Below, one piece after another: positions 1 through 5,031 of a stretch of 5,031 nucleotides of DNA. The DNA is from Bacteroidales bacterium (GTDB lineage: Bacteria > Bacteroidota > Bacteroidia > Bacteroidales > ML635J-15). Position 1 is the stretch's first letter; every line of letters starts with the position of its first letter. The position numbers and the translations under genes are program-made. The stretch spans positions 1-5,031 of the forward strand of contig JAQVGK010000300.1 in NCBI GenBank assembly GCA_028696755.1, written 5' to 3'. The notes beneath the pieces were generated by a model. It saw only the letters and a list, made by a program, of their open reading frames with translations. It was not told where the DNA came from and searched no databases.

Positions 1-1727
1 CAAGTTCATTGAATAATATCCAGTCGGGCAACTACACAATTACTGTAACAGACTTTAATGGTTGTTCAACAAGCCAAACAATAAGCTTAAGCGACATCGA
101 TGGACCTGCAATAACAAATATCGCAGTAACAAACGTAGATTGCTTCGGCAATAACACTGGTACAGCAGAAGTAATTTTCACTAGTCCAACAGTTAACAAT
201 ACAATAGCTTGGAGCAACGGTCAGTTTACAGCATTGGCGATAAATCTAGTAGAAGGTGCATATGTTGTAACAGTAACCGACGACAATGGATGTTCTGCTG
301 TAGGCAATGTTGTTATAACCGAACCTCAACCACTAATTGCAACCATTTCGGCATACTCTGACATAACATGTTTCGGTTTATGCAACGGTAGTGCTACAGC
401 ATTAGGAACCGGAGGAACTCTACCATACACTTACTCATGGTCGGGTGGTGCTTCTGCACAAACTGCCAATGGATTATGTGCTGGACCTCAGACTTTAACA
501 ATAATCGACGACAACGGTTGTATGGCAACTGCAAATGTCAACATTATTGAACCTCAGGCATTAACAGTTTCGGGACTTGCAACAGACACAAGATGTTATG
601 CTGGTGATGATGGTATGATTACAGTTTCTGCAGGGGGTGGTACTGGAGACTATTTCTACTCTTGGCCAGCAATTCCTGCAACAAGTAATGTTGTAACGGG
701 GCTAACTGCTGCAACATACACAGTAATTGTTTATGACGCATCTGACATAGGATGTTTTATTTCAGACTCGTGGACAGTTAATGAGCCTCCGATTATTGAT
801 GCAATATTTGTAACAGAAAATTCAACTTGTGGATTCGACAATGGTGTAGCATATATTGATAACATCTCGGGTGGAACAGGAAGTTTCAACTACTTGTGGA
901 ATCCTGGAAATATGACCGGAAGCTATGTTGACGACCTTGCTCCTGGCGACTACTCAGTCACTATAACTGATGGAAACGGATGTACAAGAGACTATGATAT
1001 TACCGTTAATGCTACCAATGACTTACAACTCGACAATGTTTTGTTTAATGGTGCAACTTGCTACGGTTACAATGACGGATTTGCCCAAATATTTGTTTCG
1101 GGAGGTTCTGTTCCTTACACATACAATTGGACTCCAAATGTTTCTGATCAGTCTTCATCAAATTCTCTCTACGCAGGAATTTATAATGTTCAGGTTTCAG
1201 ACGCTGATGGTTGTGTTGTTTATACTCAATTCCCAATTAGCACTCCAGAAGAAATCGAAATTTTCTCTGGCGAATCTGTAACAATTTGTATTGGGCAACA
1301 AGCAATAGTAACCGCTGCAGCAAGTGGTGGAAATGGTAATTATTCGTTCGTTTGGGATGGCTTGGGTACTGGTTCCTCGTTTGTGGTTTCTCCAACCGCA
1401 ACGACTGATTACACTGTTACAGCTTATGACTGGAGAGGTTGTTATTCTGCTCCAGGAAGCCAAATGATTGAAGTTTTACCTCCACTTAACCTAAATGTAA
1501 TTACACCAGAAGCAATTTGCGTTGGACAGGTTTCTGTTCTTACTGCAAATGCAACAGGTGGTGATGGCAATTATGTTTATAACTGGGGCAATGGTCAAGT
1601 TACAACCACAAATACTCTTGCAATATCTCCAATGGTAAATACCGACTTCACAGTTATCGTCACCGATGGATGTACAACACCAGGTGATACAGTAACTGTT
1701 ACAGCAGCTGTTTCGAAAATGCCAGAA
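1..1727 (+). repeat. Tandem 76-81 residue extracellular repeats (SprB-like, then a divergent subtype)
   Basis: Protein-level tandem repeats have boundaries near nt 1-101 (partial), 102-332, 333-560, 561-791, 792-1022, 1023-1253, 1254-1484 and 1485-1727. Units 2-7 are 76-77 residues and unit 8 is 81. The first group shares a core: a Cys followed by an Asn/Asp-Gly motif, then GG(T/S)..Y.Y.W, then (A/P)G.Y.V.V.D..GC and a closing EP or TPEE. The last two units instead begin with (I)C(I/V)GQ and carry SP...TD(Y/F)TV, which resembles Ig-like repeats common in Bacteroidota surface proteins. The repeats differ clearly in amino acids and DNA, so this is an old array and not a recent duplication. The repeats probably form a beta-sandwich stalk. 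Confidence 0.88.
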
Positions 1728-2507
1728 CTTCACATTACAAGAACGCCTTACACCGGTTGTTCGCCTCTTACCGTAGAATTTGACAATAACACCGATAATA
1801 TGACTTACACATATTATTGGGAATTTGATGATTTTGATTCTGGAATTAATAATTTCTCAGATCTAAAACGTCCTTCGCATATTTTTGAGGCAATGGGATT
1901 TTATGAAGTTATGGCAGTAGTTTCTACTCCAATGGGATGTAAAGACTCTGCATATGTTCAGGTTAATGTGCATCAGGGTCCAATTGCAGATTTTAATGCA
2001 TTCCCATGGTCAACTGGATTATTTGAACCAGAAATTGACTTTGTTGACGCATCTGTTGGAGCTTTAGCTTGGGAATGGAGCTTTGGTGATGGAGGAACAT
2101 CGGGAATGCAAAATCCAACCCACGTGTATATGGAACAGGGTGAATTCCCAGTAACATTAACAGTTGCAAGTGCTCAGGGTTGTGTTGACACAATTACAAA
2201 GAACATCAACATTATCGATGATCACAGAATATATTTCCCAACTGCTATTAACTTGCGCAGTCCAGGTAATGATGAATTCTATCCAATAGGTGTTGGTGTT
2301 GATGAAGATAATTACCGCATGACAATTTACAATAGATGGGGCGAGATGATCTTTACTACTACTGATTGGTACTCACATTGGCAAGGAAGATACGATATGA
2401 ACAAGGGTGATTATGTGCCACAAGGTGTTTACACTTATGTTGTAACTTTACGGGATAAATATGGTAAAGACTACACTTACGCAGGAACTGTCACAGTATT
2501 CAAATAA
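1..2507 (+). CDS. Large secreted SprB/PKD-repeat adhesin-like protein, T9SS type B cargo (3' part, 5' partial)
   Basis: This is the C-terminal 834 residues of a protein that continues upstream: the frame is open from base 3, and the TTG at 9 lies inside a repeat, so it is not a start. Residues below are numbered from that codon. In order there are a partial SprB-like repeat (1-31), five complete ones (32-415), two related repeats of another subtype (416-573), two PKD-type domains (574-737) and a T9SS type B sorting domain (about 740-832) ending in GTVTVFK before TAA. Proteins of this build in Bacteroidota cross the outer membrane by the type IX system and serve as surface adhesins, gliding-motility proteins (SprB) or secreted matrix proteins; which applies here cannot be told. 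Each repeat has two cysteines about 50 residues apart, fitting an extracytoplasmic protein with intradomain disulphides. No catalytic domain is visible. The signal peptide would lie outside the window. A terminator follows 18 nt after the stop. The family call is strong; the exact role is unknown. Confidence 0.93.
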   Translation, partial: SSLNNIQSGNYTITVTDFNGCSTSQTISLSDIDGPAITNIAVTNVDCFGNNTGTAEVIFTSPTVNNTIAWSNGQFTALAINLVEGAYVVTVTDDNGCSAVGNVVITEPQPLIATISAYSDITCFGLCNGSATALGTGGTLPYTYSWSGGASAQTANGLCAGPQTLTIIDDNGCMATANVNIIEPQALTVSGLATDTRCYAGDDGMITVSAGGGTGDYFYSWPAIPATSNVVTGLTAATYTVIVYDASDIGCFISDSWTVNEPPIIDAIFVTENSTCGFDNGVAYIDNISGGTGSFNYLWNPGNMTGSYVDDLAPGDYSVTITDGNGCTRDYDITVNATNDLQLDNVLFNGATCYGYNDGFAQIFVSGGSVPYTYNWTPNVSDQSSSNSLYAGIYNVQVSDADGCVVYTQFPISTPEEIEIFSGESVTICIGQQAIVTAAASGGNGNYSFVWDGLGTGSSFVVSPTATTDYTVTAYDWRGCYSAPGSQMIEVLPPLNLNVITPEAICVGQVSVLTANATGGDGNYVYNWGNGQVTTTNTLAISPMVNTDFTVIVTDGCTTPGDTVTVTAAVSKMPELHITRTPYTGCSPLTVEFDNNTDNMTYTYYWEFDDFDSGINNFSDLKRPSHIFEAMGFYEVMAVVSTPMGCKDSAYVQVNVHQGPIADFNAFPWSTGLFEPEIDFVDASVGALAWEWSFGDGGTSGMQNPTHVYMEQGEFPVTLTVASAQGCVDTITKNINIIDDHRIYFPTAINLRSPGNDEFYPIGVGVDEDNYRMTIYNRWGEMIFTTTDWYSHWQGRYDMNKGDYVPQGVYTYVVTLRDKYGKDYTYAGTVTVFK
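1728..2219 (+). other. Two PKD-type domains in the adhesin-like protein
   Basis: Residues 574-658 and about 659-737 of the visible protein form two PKD-like beta-sandwich domains. The second has the classical signature, W-S-F-G-D-G-G followed by NPTHVY and later a G-.-(Y/F)-.-V-.-L pattern. The first is degenerate: WEFDDFDSG replaces WxFGDG, with RPSHIFEAMGFYEV following. PKD domains are usual spacers next to the sorting domain in T9SS cargo proteins. The first contains Cys584 and Cys644, a possible pair; the second has a single Cys725. Confidence 0.85.
2226..2504 (+). other. T9SS type B C-terminal sorting domain (gliding motility-associated C-terminal domain)
   Basis: About 93 residues from IYFP to the C-terminal FK match the CHU_C / gliding motility-associated C-terminal domain. 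IYNRWGEMIF is the family hallmark, followed by W.G.Y, then PQGVYTYVVTLRD and a final GTVTV strand. In the family this domain directs export through the type IX secretion system. The N-terminal part is atypical: family members usually have FTPNGDGxND after the first PN, whereas here the stretch reads TAINLRSPGNDEFYP. The domain identity is secure because the RWGE and PQGVY blocks are intact. Confidence 0.92.
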
Positions 2508-2524
2508 GCATTATTTTTTAAAGG

Positions 2525-2555
2525 AAAGCTGCTCTTCTCGGGGCAGCTTTTTTTT
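2525..2555 (+). terminator. Rho-independent terminator after the adhesin gene, possibly bidirectional
   Basis: AAAGCTGC (2525-2532) is the perfect inverted complement of GCAGCTTT (2543-2550). C2534-G2541 and flanking G-T pairs can extend the stem inward, leaving a 4-nt loop. The stem runs into eight consecutive T residues (2548-2555). It sits 18 nt after the adhesin stop codon. Read from the other strand, the hairpin begins 6 nt after the pabC stop, but its tail is only TTTCCTTT, so termination of the pabBC transcript here is possible but probably weaker. Confidence 0.9.
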
Positions 2556-2556
2556 G

Positions 2557-3159
2557 CTATTTTACCGAAGAAGCTATATTTAAAACTTCAGTCTCATCAA
2601 AATCTCGCAATGCATTAATAAGCATTATAGAAGAATACGATTTTAAATCAGAAAGTAAAATTTGTCTCACCTCTATCCTACCCTCATCAATTAAACGCTG
2701 ACGACAGGTTCCATTTAGCAATGGAGAATCAGGAGTAACCCATGAACTACCATCAAAAAGTAAAATATTTGCAATACTAGTATCGGTGAGTTGTCCATTC
2801 TTCACAATTAAAACATCATCACAATCCTCTCGTTTGTCAAATAATGCGTTGATATTTCTTCGATCACAGAATTTATGAGAGTAACTAACTGAATCATCTA
2901 AAACAATTTTTAGAGATGTAACTCTTCGGCTGACTAGTTCGGAGAAATCAAAATTATACCCACTATTATCGTATGATAATTTACAACGTGAGTGATAGGA
3001 ATTTTCAAACGGCATTTTGCTTAAGTTGATAGTAGCTTCTTTGACCACATTATGATCGAGGCCATAATCTAAACTGGTTCGCATCATTCTCTGCAGATGA
3101 TAATCCAGATTTAAGACTTCGCCATTTTCTATTTTAATAGTTTCAAAAAAGCGGTACAT
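2557..3159 (-). CDS. pabC: Class IV aminotransferase-fold enzyme, probable 4-amino-4-deoxychorismate lyase (short form)
   Basis: This 200-residue PLP enzyme of fold type IV probably converts 4-amino-4-deoxychorismate to p-aminobenzoate and pyruvate in the cytoplasm, the last step of the pab branch. FFETI near the start and H21-L-Q-R24 match the N-terminal family pattern, with R24 the likely phosphate contact. K96 in HKFCDRR is the likely PLP Schiff-base lysine. LTDTSIANI (124-132) is the usual TE(T/S)...N motif with Asp for Glu, followed by TPDSPLLNGTCR (142-153). It is shorter than the roughly 270-residue E. coli PabC, but the motifs are complete, so it looks like a compact form and not a fragment. 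The ATG at 3159 gives the expected N-terminus. It overlaps the end of pabB by 17 nt, suggesting translational coupling; no Shine-Dalgarno sequence is evident. Sequence alone does not exclude a D-amino-acid or branched-chain aminotransferase; the pabB neighbour decides the call. Confidence 0.85.
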   Translation of the reverse strand: MYRFFETIKIENGEVLNLDYHLQRMMRTSLDYGLDHNVVKEATINLSKMPFENSYHSRCKLSYDNSGYNFDFSELVSRRVTSLKIVLDDSVSYSHKFCDRRNINALFDKREDCDDVLIVKNGQLTDTSIANILLFDGSSWVTPDSPLLNGTCRQRLIDEGRIEVRQILLSDLKSYSSIMLINALRDFDETEVLNIASSVK

Positions 3160-4114
3160 AAATTTTATGAATCATCTCGTTATATTCTTCTTTGGGATCA
3201 CTGTTTACTGTTATACCTCCTCCACTTTTATAATAAACTTTGTCCTCTTCAAACTCTAAAAACCTAATGGCAACGGCAATATCTGTAACAGAGCCGTCGA
3301 AATAGCCAAAAATGCCTGTATAAAAACCTCGATTATAATTCTCGGCACGCCTAATAGTCTCTACTGTCTTCTCCTTTGGTGCTCCTGTTACCGAGCCAGC
3401 AGGCAAGAGCCTTACTAACAATTCGCCTAAATCTTCGTTATATTCTTGCTTTATACTACCAGAAATCAAAGAGCTTGCCTGCAACAATTCCGAATTTTGA
3501 GTTTTTATCCTATCAATGTATCGAAACTTTTCAACAGCAACATCATTTGCAACCATATTTAGATCGTTTCGTAATAAGTCAACAATGGTATTATGCTCAA
3601 ATAACTCCTTTGGATCAGAAAGCAACTTTACTTCAGCATTATCAATCTGAGCGTTTATCGTTCCTTTCATGGGACGAGTCTCGATTTTACCATCTTCAAT
3701 CTTAACGAATCGTTCGGGCGAAAAAATCATAAAACGATCATTTACCCACAACTTAAATTTAGCCCGCGAAATATCAAAAAGTTCTTGCTGTGTGTATTCG
3801 GTTTCAACTCTTGTCTTTGACGTATAATTTATCAAATATGTATCTCCACGCTGTAAAGCTTCACGGCAAATATCATATCCAATTTTGTATTCGGTGAAGT
3901 CGAAAGGAAAAGTATCAAACTTTTTTTGCGAAACTATATTAGAATATTTAAAATTTGTAACACCATTAAAATCGTAATAAATCCCTCTGGATTCGGCTTC
4001 TTTAGGCGAAACAATAATCAATTCATCAATGTTAAAATTAATTGCAAACAAAAATTCTTCGCCACTCTGTACCTTGTTTGAAAGTATTTTACTTATTTCG
4101 CTTTTATTTTGCAT
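3143..4114 (-). CDS. pabB: Aminodeoxychorismate synthase component I (short form)
   Basis: This chorismate-utilising enzyme aminates chorismate with ammonia to 4-amino-4-deoxychorismate, acting with PabA in the cytoplasm. It has 323 residues, against about 450 in E. coli PabB; the N-terminal region is reduced and the chorismate-binding core is intact. Visible blocks are GDTYLINYT (90-98), SPERF (132-136), TRPMKGT (146-152), FEHNTIVDLLRNDL (172-185), LLPAGSVTGAPK (236-247), YTGIFGYFDG (265-274), VAIR (281-284) and SGGGITVNSD (297-306) followed by EEYNE. K150 in PMKGT separates PabB (PIKGT) from anthranilate synthase TrpE (PIAGT). E173 and E310/E313 match the Mg-binding acidic positions of the family. 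The ATG at 4114 is the only Met before residue 129 and gives a leader before FLFAINF that fits short PabB proteins. Its start lies 4 bp from that of divergent pabA, and its TGA lies inside pabC. Confidence 0.95.
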   Translation of the reverse strand: MQNKSEISKILSNKVQSGEEFLFAINFNIDELIIVSPKEAESRGIYYDFNGVTNFKYSNIVSQKKFDTFPFDFTEYKIGYDICREALQRGDTYLINYTSKTRVETEYTQQELFDISRAKFKLWVNDRFMIFSPERFVKIEDGKIETRPMKGTINAQIDNAEVKLLSDPKELFEHNTIVDLLRNDLNMVANDVAVEKFRYIDRIKTQNSELLQASSLISGSIKQEYNEDLGELLVRLLPAGSVTGAPKEKTVETIRRAENYNRGFYTGIFGYFDGSVTDIAVAIRFLEFEEDKVYYKSGGGITVNSDPKEEYNEMIHKIYVPLF

Positions 4115-4118
4115 CCTG

Positions 4119-4691
4119 ATGATAAAAATTGTTTTAATAGACTTTCACGACAGCTTTACTTATAATCTTGCTGCAATGTTTGGCAAATATAAGGATGTAA
4201 AATTAACTATCAGCTATCCATCCGAGCTAAATAACAAAATAATTTCGGGATTCGACAAAATAATATTCTCTCCTGGCCCTGGACTTCCTTCCGAATATCC
4301 AATTTTTCGACATATTATCGAAGAATTTAAAACAACCAAGCATTTTCTAGGTGTTTGTTTAGGTCATCAGGCAATATGCGAGCATTTTGGAGCCAAACTA
4401 AAAAACTATTCACTTCCCGATCATGGCGTAAACAGGAAACTAATTACAAAAAATCAAAATAGTGTATTATTTAAAGGCGTTTCCGATTTAAGCGAAATAG
4501 GTGTTTATCACTCTTGGTTCATTGATAAAGAAGGATTTCCATTAGAAATGGAGATCACAGCTGAAAATGAAAGCGGGACAATAATGGCGGCAGAGCACAA
4601 ATTATATAATATCCAATCGGTGCAATTTCATCCCGAATCTTTTATTACTCAATTTGGCAATAAGATAATTGAAAACTGGTTAAGAAACTAA
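4119..4691 (+). CDS. pabA: Aminodeoxychorismate synthase component II, glutamine amidotransferase
   Basis: This class I (triad) glutamine amidotransferase of 190 residues, the normal length for PabA/TrpG, hydrolyses glutamine and passes ammonia to PabB. IDFHDSFTYNL (7-17) is the PabA/TrpG opening. SPGPGLPSE (51-59) is the oxyanion-loop region. C80 in GVCLGHQA is the nucleophile, and H171 and E173 in FHPES complete the triad. YHSWF (130-134) matches the conserved YHSL region. An in-frame ATG at 4029 is rejected because family members begin right before the VLID strand, as ATG 4119 does. The gene faces pabB across 4 bp and its TAA overlaps the murB stop by 3 of its bases, so promoter and terminator must lie in opposite-strand coding sequence. 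No Shine-Dalgarno is seen. The same subunit might also serve anthranilate synthase (TrpG role); no trp gene is present, and the pabB neighbour favours PabA. Confidence 0.93.
   Translation: MIKIVLIDFHDSFTYNLAAMFGKYKDVKLTISYPSELNNKIISGFDKIIFSPGPGLPSEYPIFRHIIEEFKTTKHFLGVCLGHQAICEHFGAKLKNYSLPDHGVNRKLITKNQNSVLFKGVSDLSEIGVYHSWFIDKEGFPLEMEITAENESGTIMAAEHKLYNIQSVQFHPESFITQFGNKIIENWLRN
4184..4191 (-). promoter_or_regulatory. Candidate Bacteroidota -7 box for pabBC, inside pabA
   Basis: Read on the minus strand this is TATATTTG, an exact fit to the Bacteroidota -7 consensus TAnnTTTG. It lies on the correct strand 70-77 nt upstream of the pabB ATG and would give a leader of about 60 nt crossing the first 20 or so codons of pabA. 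I see no clear TTG-type -33 element at the usual 19-21 nt spacing. The motif is common by chance in AT-rich DNA, so this is only a weak suggestion. Confidence 0.25.
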
Positions 4692-5031
4692 ACAAAAATA
4701 ACTTCGGGTTCAAGTACGACACCAAATTTTTCGTCAACTTTTTCTCTAATTATATAAGCAAGATTCTTTATGTCTTGCCCCGATGCAGAACCATTCTTAT
4801 TTACTAGGACCAGTGCTTGATTTTCGTGAACAGCAGCTCCATTATGTTCAAACCACTTTAATCCGCATTTATCGATAAGCCAGCCAGCAGCAAGTTTATA
4901 CTCATTCTCACCCACTTTGTAATATCTTAAATCTGGGAATTTTTTCAAGAGTTTATCGGACTCATCCAAATATACAATAGGGTTCTTAAAAAAACTACCA
5001 GCATTTCCGATGATTTTGGGGTCGGGCAATT
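4688..5031 (-). CDS. murB: UDP-N-acetylenolpyruvoylglucosamine reductase, C-terminal part (5' partial)
   Basis: MurB is the FAD-dependent, NADPH-using enzyme that reduces UDP-GlcNAc-enolpyruvate to UDP-MurNAc in cytoplasmic peptidoglycan precursor synthesis. About 113 C-terminal residues are visible (numbered from the codon at 5029). GNAGSFFKNP (8-17) holds the catalytic Ser at 12, equivalent to Ser229 of E. coli MurB. AAGWLIDKCGLK (47-58), GAAVHENQALVLVN (64-77) and the C-terminal FGVVLEPEV (102-110), which carries the conserved active-site Glu, complete the family pattern. The frame is open through the window edge; the TTG at 5029 is not a start, because the FAD-binding domain must precede it. 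The protein ends soon after EPEV. The TAG stop overlaps the pabA stop, leaving no intergenic terminator. Confidence 0.96.
   Translation of the reverse strand, partial: LPDPKIIGNAGSFFKNPIVYLDESDKLLKKFPDLRYYKVGENEYKLAAGWLIDKCGLKWFEHNGAAVHENQALVLVNKNGSASGQDIKNLAYIIREKVDEKFGVVLEPEVIFV

Noticed and set aside
9..11. TTG as the start of the adhesin-like gene
   Set aside because: The frame is open to the window edge, and the codon falls in the middle of a SprB-like repeat, just before the GNYTITVTD block.
970..1281. Plus-strand open frame of 103 codons inside the adhesin-like gene
   Set aside because: It is an out-of-frame shadow of the repeat region with no recognisable domain. The same holds for minus-strand open frames at 32-217, 1045-1236, 1197-1463, 1491-1733 and 1993-2193.
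102..1727. Periodic repeats of about 230 bp considered as a CRISPR-like or non-coding satellite array
   Set aside because: The periodicity is at the protein level within a continuous frame, the DNA copies are divergent, and there are no short identical repeats with unique spacers.
3376..3705. Plus-strand open frame of 109 codons opposite pabB
   Set aside because: It is antisense to the most conserved PabB motifs, and its protein looks like a translation shadow.
3143..4114. Alternative identity as anthranilate synthase component I (TrpE) or isochorismate synthase
   Set aside because: The PMKGT lysine (K150) is the PabB-type residue where TrpE has Ala, and the neighbouring class IV enzyme fits the p-aminobenzoate branch.
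4029..4118. N-terminal extension of pabA from the in-frame ATG at 4029, which includes a hydrophobic stretch resembling a membrane segment
   Set aside because: PabA/TrpG proteins start just before the first beta strand (here MIKIVLID at 4119). The extension is antisense to the well-supported pabB N-terminus, and a soluble cytoplasmic amidotransferase needs no membrane segment.
5027..5029. TTG (minus strand) as a murB start
   Set aside because: It would give only the C-terminal domain without the FAD-binding part; the frame remains open beyond the window.

Overview
The window looks like a chromosomal piece of an AT-rich Bacteroidota genome, plausibly Bacteroidales or a relative, though genus cannot be read from it. 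Three observations point there: a huge secreted repeat protein ending in a type IX secretion (T9SS) type B sorting domain, a short-form PabB paired with a roughly 200-residue class IV aminotransferase, and the absence of clear Shine-Dalgarno sequences.

Layout: (1) Positions 1-2507, plus strand, hold the 3' end of a very large surface or secreted protein. It has one partial and five complete SprB-like repeats of 76-77 residues, two related repeats of a second subtype, two PKD-type domains and a C-terminal T9SS cargo domain. The true start lies upstream of the window. (2) Positions 2508-2556 are a 49-bp gap filled by a strong rho-independent terminator. (3) Positions 2557-4114, minus strand, form a two-gene unit, pabB then pabC, overlapping by 17 nt. 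(4) Positions 4119-4691, plus strand, hold pabA, divergent from pabB with only 4 bp between the two start codons. (5) Positions 4688-5031, minus strand, hold the 3' part of murB, whose stop codon overlaps the pabA stop codon.

How the genes work together: PabA releases ammonia from glutamine. PabB uses it to convert chorismate to 4-amino-4-deoxychorismate (ADC). The PabC-like enzyme would eliminate pyruvate to give p-aminobenzoate for folate synthesis. The complete pathway module is therefore here, with the glutaminase subunit on the opposite strand from its partners. MurB (peptidoglycan precursor reduction) and the adhesin-like protein are functionally unrelated neighbours.

No RNA genes, insertion sequences, CRISPR arrays or riboswitches were seen, and no gap exceeds 300 bases. 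I found no clear evidence of an undescribed system. The most unusual point is the packing around pabA, which has almost no non-coding DNA at either end and opposite-strand genes on both sides.
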